Origin: Streptomyces sp. 846.5
Lineage (GTDB): Bacteria > Actinomycetota > Actinomycetes > Streptomycetales > Streptomycetaceae
Length of the DNA stretch: 64,000 nucleotides
Assembly (NCBI RefSeq): GCF_004365705.1
Contig: NZ_SOBN01000002.1
Location: forward strand, 868,001 to 932,000
Direction: 5' to 3'
This document shows, one piece after another, positions 9,566-18,504 of the stretch. A program made the position numbers and the translations under genes. Under the pieces are notes generated by a model, which had not been told where the DNA came from, searched no databases, and was given only the letters and a program-made list of their open reading frames with translations. The stretch's first letter is position 1. Each line of letters opens with the position of its first letter.

Positions 9566-10699
9566 TCACCCCTGGTAGGCGTGCGTCTGGGTGGCCTTGA
9601 CGGCGGCCCAGACCTCGTTCCCCTCGGCCAGGCCCAGTTCGGCGACCGCGCCCTGGGTGAGGTCGGCGGTGATCCGCAGGTCGCCGACCAGATCCAGCCT
9701 GACCTGGTCGCCGTGCAGCTCCATCCCGGCCACGACCGCCCGCCACAGGTTGCGGGCGCTGGTGTCGGGGCGGGTGCGGTGCACGGTGACGGCGGACGGC
9801 GGGAAGGCGACGAAGACCGGTCCGGTACCGCTGTCGGCGGTGGTCACGGCCACCGGCCCGGACTCCCCCTCGACCAGCGCGTCGTGACCGTCGGCGGTGC
9901 CGCGGAAGAGGTTGAGGCCGACCAGCCGGGCGATGTAGTCGCTGCGCGGGTGGCGCGCGATCTCGGCGGGCGCGCCGTCCTGCACCACCCGGCCGTCCTC
10001 GATGACGGTGATCCGGTCCGCCAGCACCATGGCGTCCAGCGGGTCGTGGGTGACCAGGACGGCCACGGCCTCGAACTCGGCGAGGTGACGGCGCAGCTGG
10101 GTACGGACGTCGAGCCTTGTGCGGGCGTCCAGGGCGGCCATCGGCTCGTCCAGCAGCAGCAGCCGGGGCCGGGGGGCGAGCGCGCGGGCCAGCGCGACCC
10201 GTTGTGCCTGACCGCCGGAGAGCGAGCGGGGTCGGGCGCCGGCGTGCTCGGCCAGGCCGACCCGCTCCAGCCAGGCGGCGGCCTCCGCGCGGGCGGCGGC
10301 CTTGCCGCCGAACCGGTGGCCGCGGGTGCGCAGCCCGAAGGCGACGTTGTCGAGGGCGCTGAGGTGCGGGAACAGCAGGTAGTCCTGGAACACCACCCCC
10401 ACCGGTCGCTGCTCGGGCGGGACCCGCAGCCGGGCGGCCGGCTCCTCCAGGGTGTGTCCGTCCAGGGTGAGCCGTCCCGCGTCGAGCGGGGCGAGACCGG
10501 CCAGCGCGCGCAGGGCGGTGGTCTTGCCCGACCCGTTCGGTCCCAGCAGGGCGAGCACCTCGCCGGGGCGGGCCCGCAGGGTGATGTCCAGCCGGAAGCC
10601 GGTGGCGGCGGGCGCCCGGGGCGGACGTTCCACGACCAGACGGGCGTCCAGGCCGTCGTCGGCGGCGTCAGCGGCGGCCGAGGTCCAGGGCACTGTCAT
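9566..10699 (-). CDS. modC: Molybdate ABC transporter ATP-binding protein
   Basis: A 377-residue cytoplasmic ATPase that powers molybdate import. The Walker A loop is GPNGSGKTT, the ABC signature is LSGGQAQRVALARAL, Walker B is LLLLDEPMAALD and the switch histidine is in VTHD. A C-terminal TOBE/Mop-like segment (about residues 270-377) fits ModC. The start is the ATG at 10699, whose ATGA overlaps the stop of modB, so translation is probably coupled. A longer reading frame upstream of this ATG only shadows modB. Gene order modA-modB-modC and the Mop-domain regulator at the head of the operon support molybdate rather than sulfate or spermidine as substrate. Confidence 0.95.
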   Translation of the reverse strand: MTVPWTSAAADAADDGLDARLVVERPPRAPAATGFRLDITLRARPGEVLALLGPNGSGKTTALRALAGLAPLDAGRLTLDGHTLEEPAARLRVPPEQRPVGVVFQDYLLFPHLSALDNVAFGLRTRGHRFGGKAAARAEAAAWLERVGLAEHAGARPRSLSGGQAQRVALARALAPRPRLLLLDEPMAALDARTRLDVRTQLRRHLAEFEAVAVLVTHDPLDAMVLADRITVIEDGRVVQDGAPAEIARHPRSDYIARLVGLNLFRGTADGHDALVEGESGPVAVTTADSGTGPVFVAFPPSAVTVHRTRPDTSARNLWRAVVAGMELHGDQVRLDLVGDLRITADLTQGAVAELGLAEGNEVWAAVKATQTHAYQG

Positions 10700-11556
10700 G
10701 CGGGCCCTCCGGTCCAGCGTCCGCGCAGGCCGACCAGGACCAGCACGGAGACGACGAGCAGCACCAGGCTCAGCGCGATCGCCGTGGCCGGGTCCTCCTG
10801 CAGGGCCAGGTAGACGGCCAGCGGCATGGTCTGGGTGGTGCCGGGGAAGTTGCCGGCGAAGGTGATCGTGGCGCCGAACTCGCCCAGCGCCCTGGCCCAG
10901 GCCAGCACACTGCCAGCGGCGATGCCGGGGGCGACCAGCGGCAGGGTGACCCGCCGGAACGCGGTGAACCGGGAGGCCCCCAGGGTCGCGGCGGCCTCCT
11001 CGTAGCGGGAATCGGCGCCGCGCAGCGCCCCCTCCACGCTGAGCACCAGGAACGGCATGGCGACGAACGCCTCGGCCACCACCACCCCGGCCGTGGTGAA
11101 CGGCAGGGTGATCCCGAAGGCGGAGTCCAGCCAGCGGCCGACCAGCCCGTTGCGGCCGAAGACCAGCAGCAGCGCGACGCCGCCGACCACCGGCGGCATC
11201 ACCAGCGGCACGGTCACCAGGGTGCGCAGCAGCGTCCGTCCGGGGAAGTCGGTGCGGGCCAGCAGCCAGGCCAGCGGCACGCCGAGGACCAGGGAGACGG
11301 CGGTGGCGGCGGTGGCGGTGATCAGCGAGAGCCGCAGCGCGGGCCAGACCGTGCCGTCGCCGAGCAGGCCGGCCATACCGCTCCAGGGCGCCCTGACCAG
11401 CAGTCCGACCAGGGGCAGCACCAGGAACGCCAGGCCCAGCACGGCCGGGAGCAGCAGGACCACCGGCACGGCGCCGGCCCGCCGGCGCCGCCCCGGGCGG
11501 CTGCGGCGGGACGGCGCCGAACTGATCAGGTCGGGGCCGGTCACGGGGCCGGTCAC
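10696..11556 (-). CDS. modB: Molybdate ABC transporter permease
   Basis: A 286-residue integral membrane protein with about six hydrophobic helices and the binding-protein-dependent permease (EAA) loop: the segment around RYEEAAATLGASRFTAFRRVTLP is the cytoplasmic loop that docks on ModC. A basic N-terminal tail (RRSRPGRRRR) precedes the first helix. Both ends overlap neighbours by 4 bp as ATGA (with modA upstream and modC downstream), so the three subunits are almost certainly made in coupled fashion. Length and loop position are normal for ModB. Confidence 0.95.
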   Translation of the reverse strand: MTGPVTGPDLISSAPSRRSRPGRRRRAGAVPVVLLLPAVLGLAFLVLPLVGLLVRAPWSGMAGLLGDGTVWPALRLSLITATAATAVSLVLGVPLAWLLARTDFPGRTLLRTLVTVPLVMPPVVGGVALLLVFGRNGLVGRWLDSAFGITLPFTTAGVVVAEAFVAMPFLVLSVEGALRGADSRYEEAAATLGASRFTAFRRVTLPLVAPGIAAGSVLAWARALGEFGATITFAGNFPGTTQTMPLAVYLALQEDPATAIALSLVLLVVSVLVLVGLRGRWTGGPA

Positions 11557-12395
11557 GGGGCCTGGAAACCTGCTGCCGCGAGTTCCTGCTGCGCCGGGGC
11601 GGAGAGCACGAAGGCGGTGAAGGCATCAGCCGCGGCGCTGTTGCTGCTGTGGGTCAGCGGGGCGATCGGGTAGCTGGTCACGGCCTGCTGGGCGGCGGCG
11701 AAGTCGACGCCGAGGACCTTGCCCTTGGCGGCCTGGACGTCGGTGCGGTAGACCAGCGCCGCGTCCACCTCCTTGAGCTCGACCTTGGTGAGCGCGCTGG
11801 TGACGTCCTGCTCGTAGGTGACCGGCGTGACCGTGACCTTGGCCGCGGCCAGGGCCTTGACCGCGGCGGCGCCGCACGGGACGGTCTTGGCGCACAGGGC
11901 GACCTTGACGGAGGACGAGGAGAGCTGCTGCAGCGTGGTGATCTGCTTGGGGTTGCCGGGGACCACCGCGATCTCCAGGCTGTTGCGGGCGAAGTTCACC
12001 GGCGCGGCGGCGTTGTCGCTCGCCTTGGTGACGGTCGCCATGGTGGCGGTGCTGGCCGAGGCGAAGACATCGGCGGGGGCGCCGGAGACGATGCTCGCGG
12101 CGAGGGTGTCACTGCCGCCGAAGTTGAAGGTCACCGTGGTGCCCGGGTGAGCGGCCTCGAACTCCTTGCCGAACTGGGTGAAGGTCTTCTTGAGCGAGGC
12201 GGCGGCGAAGACGGTGAGCTTGCCGGTGATCGCGGCCGAGGCCGAGGCGCTCGCCGATCCGGCGGCCGAAGAAGTGGCCGAAGAGGCCGTGGAGGAGGCC
12301 GTGGTGGTGCCGGAGGAGGAACAGGCAGTCAGCGCGAGCAGAGCGGCTGCTGCTGTGGCGCCGAGGGCGGCGGTGCGGAGACGGGTGTTGGCCAT
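11553..12395 (-). CDS. modA: Molybdate-binding lipoprotein
   Basis: A 280-residue extracytoplasmic substrate-binding protein. A signal peptide with lipobox LTAC (Cys about residue 25) predicts lipid anchoring to the outer face of the membrane. It is followed by a Ser/Ala/Thr-rich tether and then the ModA core, which begins with LTVFAAASLKKTFTQ and contains the NFGGSDTLAASI oxyanion-binding region and a YRTDVQAA segment typical of the family. AGGGGG lies just upstream of the ATG. It is preceded by the HTH-Mop gene with a 30-bp gap, and its stop overlaps the modB start. Confidence 0.95.
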   Translation of the reverse strand: MANTRLRTAALGATAAAALLALTACSSSGTTTASSTASSATSSAAGSASASASAAITGKLTVFAAASLKKTFTQFGKEFEAAHPGTTVTFNFGGSDTLAASIVSGAPADVFASASTATMATVTKASDNAAAPVNFARNSLEIAVVPGNPKQITTLQQLSSSSVKVALCAKTVPCGAAAVKALAAAKVTVTPVTYEQDVTSALTKVELKEVDAALVYRTDVQAAKGKVLGVDFAAAQQAVTSYPIAPLTHSSNSAAADAFTAFVLSAPAQQELAAAGFQAP

Positions 12396-12425
12396 GGCGG
12401 GTGTACCCCCTGGGGTGAAGGTCGG

Positions 12426-12842
12426 TCAGGAACGTTCGACGACCACGTTGGTCGACTTGATCACAGCGACGGCGGGGACGCCGGGCTCCAGCCGCAGCTC
12501 CTCCGCCGACTCACGGCTGATGAGCGAGACCACCCGGAAGGGACCGGCCTGGATCTCCACCTGCGCGGCCACGTCCCCGAGCACCACGTCGGTGACGATG
12601 CCGCGGAAGCGGTTGCGGGCGGACGAGGGGAGCCCTTCCGCCGCCGCGGTCTCGGAGCGCGCCAGTTCCCTGGCGAAGGCCGCCAGCTGGGCGCCCGGGA
12701 CGATGCGGTGGCCGTGCTCGTCGCGTTCGGCGGCGAGCCGGCCGGCGTCCACCCAGCGGCGCATGGTGTCGGAGCTGACCCCCAGCAGGGCTGCGGCCTC
12801 GCCGATCCGGTAGCTGTTCACATGACGGTCATCTTGTCGCAT
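12426..12842 (-). CDS. MerR-like HTH plus molybdate-binding Mop (TOBE) regulator
   Basis: A 138-residue protein with an excisionase/MerR-type winged helix at residues 10-40 (core IGEAAALLGVSSDTMRRWVD) and a Mop/TOBE domain at about 70-138 (core NRFRGIVTDVVLGDVAAQVE). Proteins of this build sense molybdate and control or buffer its uptake. It is the first gene of the mod operon, 30 bp ahead of modA, which supports autoregulation by molybdate. The ATG at 12842 is preferred because GAGGGG lies seven bases upstream; a GTG seven codons later is a weaker alternative. Confidence 0.85.
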   Translation of the reverse strand: MRQDDRHVNSYRIGEAAALLGVSSDTMRRWVDAGRLAAERDEHGHRIVPGAQLAAFARELARSETAAAEGLPSSARNRFRGIVTDVVLGDVAAQVEIQAGPFRVVSLISRESAEELRLEPGVPAVAVIKSTNVVVERS

Positions 12843-13044
12843 CTGCTATCCCCTCGTCACTCGTAGCATTGCACAGGCCAGTTCAGAGCCGCGAACCCCC
12901 TCGCATGTGCGAGCACCCATAGGGTTCGGCCGTGCGGCACCGGTCGGCCGGTCGCCTCCACCACATGATCACCGACGGGTGACGCCTCCGTCCCCGCGGC
13001 GCTAGGTTGAGCTCTGTTGACACGTGACACGGGGGATTCTTGTG

Positions 13045-14295
13045 ATGGATCAGCAGGCCGTCCGCAGGGCCCGGCGCTCGGTGGCGGCGGTCTTCGCCGT
13101 CCACGGGGCGGTGGCCGGAAGTTTCGCCACCCGGATCCCCTGGATCAAGGACGACCTCCATCTCGGCGCCGGGGCGCTGGGGCTCGCCCTGGTCGCCCCC
13201 GCGCTCGGCTCCTCGCTGGCGATGCCGCTGGCCGGACGGCTGGTGCACGCCCGCGGCCACCGCTCCGCCGTCCGCCTGCTGATCACCCTGTTCTGCGCCG
13301 CCCTGGCACTGCCCGCACTCTCGCCGGACCTGCCGGTGCTGGCGCTGGCCCTGCTGCTGTTCGGCGCCGCGGCCGGCACGGCGGATGTGGCGATGAACGC
13401 CCAGGGCGTGGAGGTCGAACAGCGGCTGGGCCGCTCGATCATGTCGGGGCTGCACGGGATGTGGAGCGTCGGCGGCCTGCTGGGCTCGGCGGTGGGCGCG
13501 TTCGCGGCCGGGCAGGGCTGGGACGCCCGGATCCACCTGGCGGTGATGGCGGCTGTGCTGATCGGCGTCGGAATGCTGGCCTGCCGGGGGCTGCTCGACG
13601 TAAGGCCCGAACCGGAGGCGGAGGCCCCGCCGAGGTTCGCACTGCCGCCGCGTTCGGCCCTGGCCATCGGCCTGGTCGGCTTCTGCGCGGTCTTCGCCGA
13701 GGGCGCCAGCGGCGACTGGAGCGGGGTCTACCTGCACAGCACGGCCGGGGCCTCGGCCGGGGTCGCGGCGGCCAGTTACACGGCCTTCGCCTGCACCATG
13801 GCGGCCAGCAGGCTGGCCGGCGACGCCGCCGTGCGGCTGCTCGGGGCGGTGCGCACGGTGCGGCTCGGCGGGATCGTCGCGGTGGCCGGCGGGGCACTGG
13901 TGGTGGTCTCCCGGTCGCCGCTGCCGGCCATCGCCGGATTCGCCCTGGTGGGCATCGGCATCGCGGTCGTCGTCCCGCTGTGCTTCGCCGCGGCCGGCCA
14001 CAGCGGCGACAACCCCAGCCGGGCCATCGCGGGGGTGGCCACGGTCACCTACACCTCGGGCCTGGTCGCGCCCGCGACCGTGGGCACCATCGCCCAGGCG
14101 ACCTCGCTCCCGGTCTCCTTCGGCGTGGTCACCGTGCTCGCGGTGGGCCTGATCGTCGGCGCCGGGGTGCTCGCACCCGCAGCGCGCCCGGGAGGCTTCG
14201 CGGAAGGCCCGGAGGGAGCCGGGACACCGGGCTCTGACACCGGCTCGGATTCCACGAATCGTCAGGACCGATCAGAAATACCGGAAATCAGGTAG
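13045..14295 (+). CDS. MFS transporter (YbjJ/fucose-permease-like, 12 TM)
   Basis: A 416-residue membrane protein with about twelve hydrophobic segments. The N-terminal half begins with an ARRSVAAVFAVHGAVAGSF helix and has the RIPWIKDDL loop and a GTADVAMNAQG motif seen in the YbjJ-like branch of the major facilitator superfamily, so it is probably a proton-coupled exporter; the substrate is unknown. The ATG at 13045 is preferred because a GGGGG stretch sits about nine bases before it; the in-frame GTGs at 13024 and 13042 are less well placed. It is transcribed divergently from the mod operon across about 200 bp. A TGACGC/17 bp/TAGGTT pair at 12980-13008 is a possible promoter. Confidence 0.85.
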   Translation: MDQQAVRRARRSVAAVFAVHGAVAGSFATRIPWIKDDLHLGAGALGLALVAPALGSSLAMPLAGRLVHARGHRSAVRLLITLFCAALALPALSPDLPVLALALLLFGAAAGTADVAMNAQGVEVEQRLGRSIMSGLHGMWSVGGLLGSAVGAFAAGQGWDARIHLAVMAAVLIGVGMLACRGLLDVRPEPEAEAPPRFALPPRSALAIGLVGFCAVFAEGASGDWSGVYLHSTAGASAGVAAASYTAFACTMAASRLAGDAAVRLLGAVRTVRLGGIVAVAGGALVVVSRSPLPAIAGFALVGIGIAVVVPLCFAAAGHSGDNPSRAIAGVATVTYTSGLVAPATVGTIAQATSLPVSFGVVTVLAVGLIVGAGVLAPAARPGGFAEGPEGAGTPGSDTGSDSTNRQDRSEIPEIR

Positions 14296-14711
14296 CAGCG
14301 CAATCACCACAGCCGCGATGATGGGGCGCACGGCGCGGCACGGGGGCGCGCGGGGCATCCTCGGAGGCGGACCGGCAGTGGCGAACGCAGCATCAAAGAC
14401 AGCGGCTCGGACGGCGTTTTGCCACAGGCGATTCGGGAATGCTGCCCGCGTCTGACGTGGCACAACCGGACCGTTGGGGAAGTCAGCAGATTCAGTGAAC
14501 GGGTTTTAGTACATCCGTTCGATTGGAACCAAGAGATTCGACCGCGCGTCCGAACAGAACGTCAGAACAGTTGATACAAACGGCGCGCCGAAGCATCCGT
14601 ACGGGTGCTATGTCGGTGATCAATGCGATACTCGGACAGCACGGTGGGACTGTCCAGAAACACCTGGCACGGAAATAACACGGGGCAGCAGGACGGATGG
14701 GGAGGTACGGC
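14296..14711. other. Intergenic region, AT-richer, with small inverted repeat
   Basis: A gap of 416 bp between the MFS gene and the SepF-like gene. No convincing reading frame is present. The stretch 14480-14680 is distinctly less GC-rich than its surroundings, as expected of a promoter region. GGACAG at 14634-14639 and CTGTCC at 14650-14655 form a 6-bp inverted repeat with a 10-base loop just upstream of the SepF-like gene and could be an operator. Confidence 0.4.
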
Positions 14712-15107
14712 ATGGGAGCAGCACTGCGTGACGACTACCGCGGGTGGCTGGCGCCCTCCGGGAACTATCCGGTGGCGGTGCCCGACTACGAAGAGCCCTG
14801 GGACTCTCCCGAGCTGGTCCCGGCACCGCACGCGCCGCAGATCACCTCGGTGCGCCCGACCGGCTTCGAGTCGGCACGGATCATCGGCGAGCACGTCCGG
14901 GTCGGCACACCGGTGATCATGGACCTCACCGAGATGACCGACGGCGACGCCAAGCGCCTGGTGGACTTCGCCTCCGGTCTGGTCTTCGGCACTCGCGGCA
15001 GCATCGAGCGGATCGCCCGCCGGGTGTTCCTGCTCGCCCCGCCCGAGGTCGAGGTCATGGTGATCGACGGCTCCGACGACAGCTCCGGCTTCTACAACCA
15101 GAGCTGA
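14712..15107 (+). CDS. SepF-like cell-division protein (short paralogue)
   Basis: A 131-residue protein whose second half is the SepF domain: RPTGFESARIIGEHVRVG, then a V-I-M-D-L-T-x-M strand, A-K-R-L-V-D-F-A-S-G-L helix and the FLLAPPEVEV end strand. SepF proteins bind FtsZ and the membrane at the division site. Actinomycetes carry extra copies outside the division cluster (SepF-like proteins), and this one, lying next to unrelated genes and lacking a clear N-terminal amphipathic membrane anchor, fits that group. GGAGG sits six bases ahead of the ATG at 14712; a GTG-type start five codons upstream lacks this spacing. A strong terminator follows at 15167-15206. Confidence 0.8.
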   Translation: MGAALRDDYRGWLAPSGNYPVAVPDYEEPWDSPELVPAPHAPQITSVRPTGFESARIIGEHVRVGTPVIMDLTEMTDGDAKRLVDFASGLVFGTRGSIERIARRVFLLAPPEVEVMVIDGSDDSSGFYNQS

Positions 15108-15166
15108 CCACGCCTGCCTGACCGGGGCCGACCACCGTCGGCCGACCGTTGTCAGTGGTGCTCCGT

Positions 15167-15206
15167 AGGCTGGTGGCCCAGGGTTTCCTCCCTGGGCCAC
15201 CAGCCT
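15167..15206 (+). terminator. Intrinsic terminator after the SepF-like gene
   Basis: A perfect 17-bp stem (15167-15183 with 15190-15206), loop TTTCCT, followed at once by a T run. It separates the SepF-like gene from the SNF2 gene. Confidence 0.9.
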
Positions 15207-15225
15207 TTTCAGATCCGGAGCAGGG

Positions 15226-18200
15226 GTGATCGCGACCATGTGGGTGCTGCACGGACTGTGGCGGGCCGACCGGCGGCTCGCCCTGTGGGCCGAGGACGGC
15301 ACCGCACACGACGGCAGCTACGGCGTCGACCCGGCCGCGTTGCGCCGACTGCTGGCCGCGGTCGGCCCCGGTCTGGAGTGGCTGGTCGAGCAGGCCGGGA
15401 CCGGGCAGTCCGCGCTGCTGCTGCCCACCCGCGAGGGGGCGCCGCTGCCCTCCCCCGAACTGGTCGGGCCGCTGCGCGGCGGTCCCACGACCGGCATCCG
15501 GCTGGTCCCCTGGCAGATCCCCTCGCTGCTGTTCACCCCGGCCCAGGCGGCCCAACTCCTGGGCGAGCTCCACGACCCCGGCAACGCGGTGCTGCAGCCG
15601 GACCTGCCGGGCGCCGGGCCGGTCGAGGCGCCCTACGGCGCGTCGCTGCGCTGGCTGACCCGGGTGCACGACCTGGCCTGGCGCCTGGTCGGCCGCGGCC
15701 GGGTGCTGCCGGCCGTCGCGGACGGAGTCCCGGGGGCCGAGGAGGGTCCATGGGCGCGCTGGGTGCCCGCCGCGGACGGCGCCGCCCGACGTGAGGCCGC
15801 CGCTCTGGCGGCCGACTGCCCGCCGGTGTGCCGGGCCGAGGCGCCGACCGAAGGCCGCGAGTCGACCGGCGCCGCCCTGGTGGCGGAACTGCTCTCGGTG
15901 CTGGTCGACTGCGAGGTGCGGGCGGTGCTCTCGGAGCGGTCCGGCCTGCTGCCGCAGAGCCGCGGCCGCAGTCGCCCCGCCGCGACCGCCGCCGAACACT
16001 GGCTGGCCGCGCTGACCTCCCCCAGCGGCCGGGTTCCGGCCGCCGACCCGGCCGAACTCGCCCTTGTCGGCGCAAGGCTGACGGCCTGGCACCGCTCGGC
16101 CACCGCCGACCGGGGGCCGCTGCGGCTGGGATTCCGGCTGGCCGAGCCGTTCGAGGACGGCTGGGACCCCGGAGCCGCTCTACAGGTCGAGTCTCATCCT
16201 AAGGCTGAGGTTGAGACTGACCAGGACAGTGACGACTACTGGCTGCTCGAACTGACCCTGCAGGGGCGTGACGATCCCTCCGTCCAGGTGGACGCTGCCC
16301 AGCTGTGGGAGGGCGGAGCCGCCGCGACGCCGCTGCTGCGCCTGGTCGACCGGCCGGAGCAGGCGTTCGTCGCCGAGCTGGAGCGGGCCGTCCGGTGCCG
16401 TCCGGAGCTGGAACCGCTGTTGGAGCAGCGGCGCCCGAGCCGACTCGGGCTGGACCGGGACGGCGCGCTCGCCTTTCTGCGCGACACCGCCCCGGCGCTG
16501 TCCGCCGCCGGCTTCGGCGTGCTGCTGCCGACCTGGTGGGCCAGGCCGCCGGCGCTCGGCCTCGCGCTGACCGGCGGCGCGGTCCAGGCGGGCGTGGTCG
16601 AGCGGGAGAGCCTGCTCGGCCGGGAGGATCTGGTCCAGTTCCGCTGGAGCGCGGCCCTGGGCGGCGAGCCGATCAGCGACGAGGAGCTGAAGGAGCTGGC
16701 CGCCGCCAAGCAGACGCTGGTCCGGATCAGGGGCCGCTGGTTCGAGGCCGACCCGGTCCGGATCGCGGCGGCCGCCGCCTTCCTGGCCCGCCGCGCCGAG
16801 GGACTGATGGCCCCCGGCGAACTGCTCCGGATCGCCCTGAACGGCAAGGAGCCGGGGACCGGCCTGCCGGTCCTCTTCACCGACGCCGAGGGACGGCTCG
16901 GCGAGTTGCTCCGCCAGGTGCGCCCGGCCCTGGACGGCATGGACGCGATGGACGATCCGGCAGCCGCGACCGGCCTCTCCCCCGAGCCGGTGGCGCTGCC
17001 GCCGGACTTCGACGCGGTGCTGCGCCCCTACCAGGAGCGGGGCCTGGCCTGGCTGGTGTTCCTGTCCCGGCTCGGCCTGGGCGGAGTGCTGGCCGACGAC
17101 ATGGGTCTCGGCAAGACCGTGCAGACGCTGGCGCTGCTGGCGGTGGAGCACGCGGAGGCGGTGGCGACCGGGGGCCGTCCGAGCGGCCCGACGCTGGTCG
17201 TCTGCCCGATGTCGCTGGTCGGCAACTGGACCCGGGAGTGCGCGCGGTTCGCCCCGGCGTTGAGGGTCCACGTCCACCATGGCTCGGGGCGCGCGGACGG
17301 CGCCGAACTGGCCCGCGCCGTGGCCGGGGCGGATGTGGTGATCACCACCTACGGCCTGGTCCAGCGGGACTTCACCGCGCTGCGGGCGGTCGCCTGGCGC
17401 CGGGTGGTGGCCGACGAGGCGCACCACATCAAGAACGGCGCCACCCAGCAGTCCCGGGCGATCCGGGAGCTGCCGGCGGTCCAGCGGCTCGCCCTCACCG
17501 GGACCCCGGTGGAGAACCGGCTCGCCGAGCTGCACTCGGTGCTGGACTTCGCCAACCCGGGGCTGTTCGGCTCGGCCGAGGCGTTCAAGGAGCGCTACTC
17601 GGTGCCGATCGAGCGCAACGCCAGCCGGCGGGCCACTGCCGAGCTGCTGCGCCGGACCCGTCCCTTCGTGCTGCGCCGCAGCAAGACCGATCCGCTGGTG
17701 GCGGCGGACCTGCCTGGCAAGCAGGAGATGACGGTGCTGTGCAATCTGACGGCCGAACAGGCCGCCCTCTACCAGGCGGTGGTCGACGATCTGCTGGCCC
17801 GGATGGAACGCGCCAGGCTGGACCCGGGGCACACCGTGCAGCGCCGCGGCCTGGTACTGGCCGCGCTCACCCGGCTCAAGCAGATCTGCAACCATCCGGC
17901 GCACTACTCCGGCGAGCGCGGACCGCTGGGCCGCCCCCGGCTCTTCGGCCGCTCCGGGAAGCTGGCCCGGCTGGAGGACACCCTGGAGGAGGCGCTGGCC
18001 GAGGGCGACCGGACGCTCTGCTTCACCCAGTACTCGGAGTTCGGCGCGATGCTGCAGCCCTATCTGGCGGAGCGCCTGGACAGCGAGGTGCTGTTCCTGC
18101 ACGGCGGGCTGACCAAGCGTCAGCGCGACGCCGCCGTGGACCGGTTCCAGGACCCCGACGGTCCCTCGGTGTTCCTCCTGTCACTGCGGGCCGGCGGTGT

Positions 18201-18504
18201 GGGCCTGAACCTGACGGCGGCGAACCAGGTCGTCCATCTGGACCGCTGGTGGAATCCGGCGGTGGAGGACCAGGCCACCGACCGGGCGTTCCGGCTGGGC
18301 CAGCTGCGCGACGTGCAGGTGCGCCGGTTCGTCTGCGTGGGCACGGTCGAGGAACGGGTGGACGCGATGATCGAGGAGAAACGGGCGCTGGCGGACGCGG
18401 TGGTCGGCTCCGGCGAGAGCTGGCTCGGCGATCTCGGCGACCTGTCGACCGACGCGCTGCGCGAGGTCCTGGCGCTGACGGAGGACGCGGTGAGCGAGAC
18501 ATGA
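15226..18504 (+). CDS. SNF2-family DEAD/DEAH-box helicase
   Basis: A 1092-residue ATPase of the bacterial SNF2 type, which moves along DNA using ATP rather than unwinding it. The N-terminal half (residues 1-570) is the SNF2-associated region. Motif I is D-M-G-L-G-K630-T, motif II is D730-E-A-H, motif III is LTGTPVENRL, and the C-terminal RecA lobe ends with the GVGLNL and NPAVEDQATDRAFRLGQ motifs. The GTG at 15226 has GGAG six bases before it; the ATG at 15238 is an alternative. Its stop overlaps the start of the SWIM-finger gene (ATGA), the standard actinomycete pairing of these two genes. The pair probably works in DNA repair or nucleoprotein remodelling, which is an inference. Confidence 0.92.
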   Translation: MIATMWVLHGLWRADRRLALWAEDGTAHDGSYGVDPAALRRLLAAVGPGLEWLVEQAGTGQSALLLPTREGAPLPSPELVGPLRGGPTTGIRLVPWQIPSLLFTPAQAAQLLGELHDPGNAVLQPDLPGAGPVEAPYGASLRWLTRVHDLAWRLVGRGRVLPAVADGVPGAEEGPWARWVPAADGAARREAAALAADCPPVCRAEAPTEGRESTGAALVAELLSVLVDCEVRAVLSERSGLLPQSRGRSRPAATAAEHWLAALTSPSGRVPAADPAELALVGARLTAWHRSATADRGPLRLGFRLAEPFEDGWDPGAALQVESHPKAEVETDQDSDDYWLLELTLQGRDDPSVQVDAAQLWEGGAAATPLLRLVDRPEQAFVAELERAVRCRPELEPLLEQRRPSRLGLDRDGALAFLRDTAPALSAAGFGVLLPTWWARPPALGLALTGGAVQAGVVERESLLGREDLVQFRWSAALGGEPISDEELKELAAAKQTLVRIRGRWFEADPVRIAAAAAFLARRAEGLMAPGELLRIALNGKEPGTGLPVLFTDAEGRLGELLRQVRPALDGMDAMDDPAAATGLSPEPVALPPDFDAVLRPYQERGLAWLVFLSRLGLGGVLADDMGLGKTVQTLALLAVEHAEAVATGGRPSGPTLVVCPMSLVGNWTRECARFAPALRVHVHHGSGRADGAELARAVAGADVVITTYGLVQRDFTALRAVAWRRVVADEAHHIKNGATQQSRAIRELPAVQRLALTGTPVENRLAELHSVLDFANPGLFGSAEAFKERYSVPIERNASRRATAELLRRTRPFVLRRSKTDPLVAADLPGKQEMTVLCNLTAEQAALYQAVVDDLLARMERARLDPGHTVQRRGLVLAALTRLKQICNHPAHYSGERGPLGRPRLFGRSGKLARLEDTLEEALAEGDRTLCFTQYSEFGAMLQPYLAERLDSEVLFLHGGLTKRQRDAAVDRFQDPDGPSVFLLSLRAGGVGLNLTAANQVVHLDRWWNPAVEDQATDRAFRLGQLRDVQVRRFVCVGTVEERVDAMIEEKRALADAVVGSGESWLGDLGDLSTDALREVLALTEDAVSET

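Noticed and set aside
16305..18500. Long second plus-strand frame through the SNF2 gene into the SWIM gene
   Set aside because: Only the portion after ATG 18501 has family motifs; the rest is an out-of-frame shadow of the helicase.
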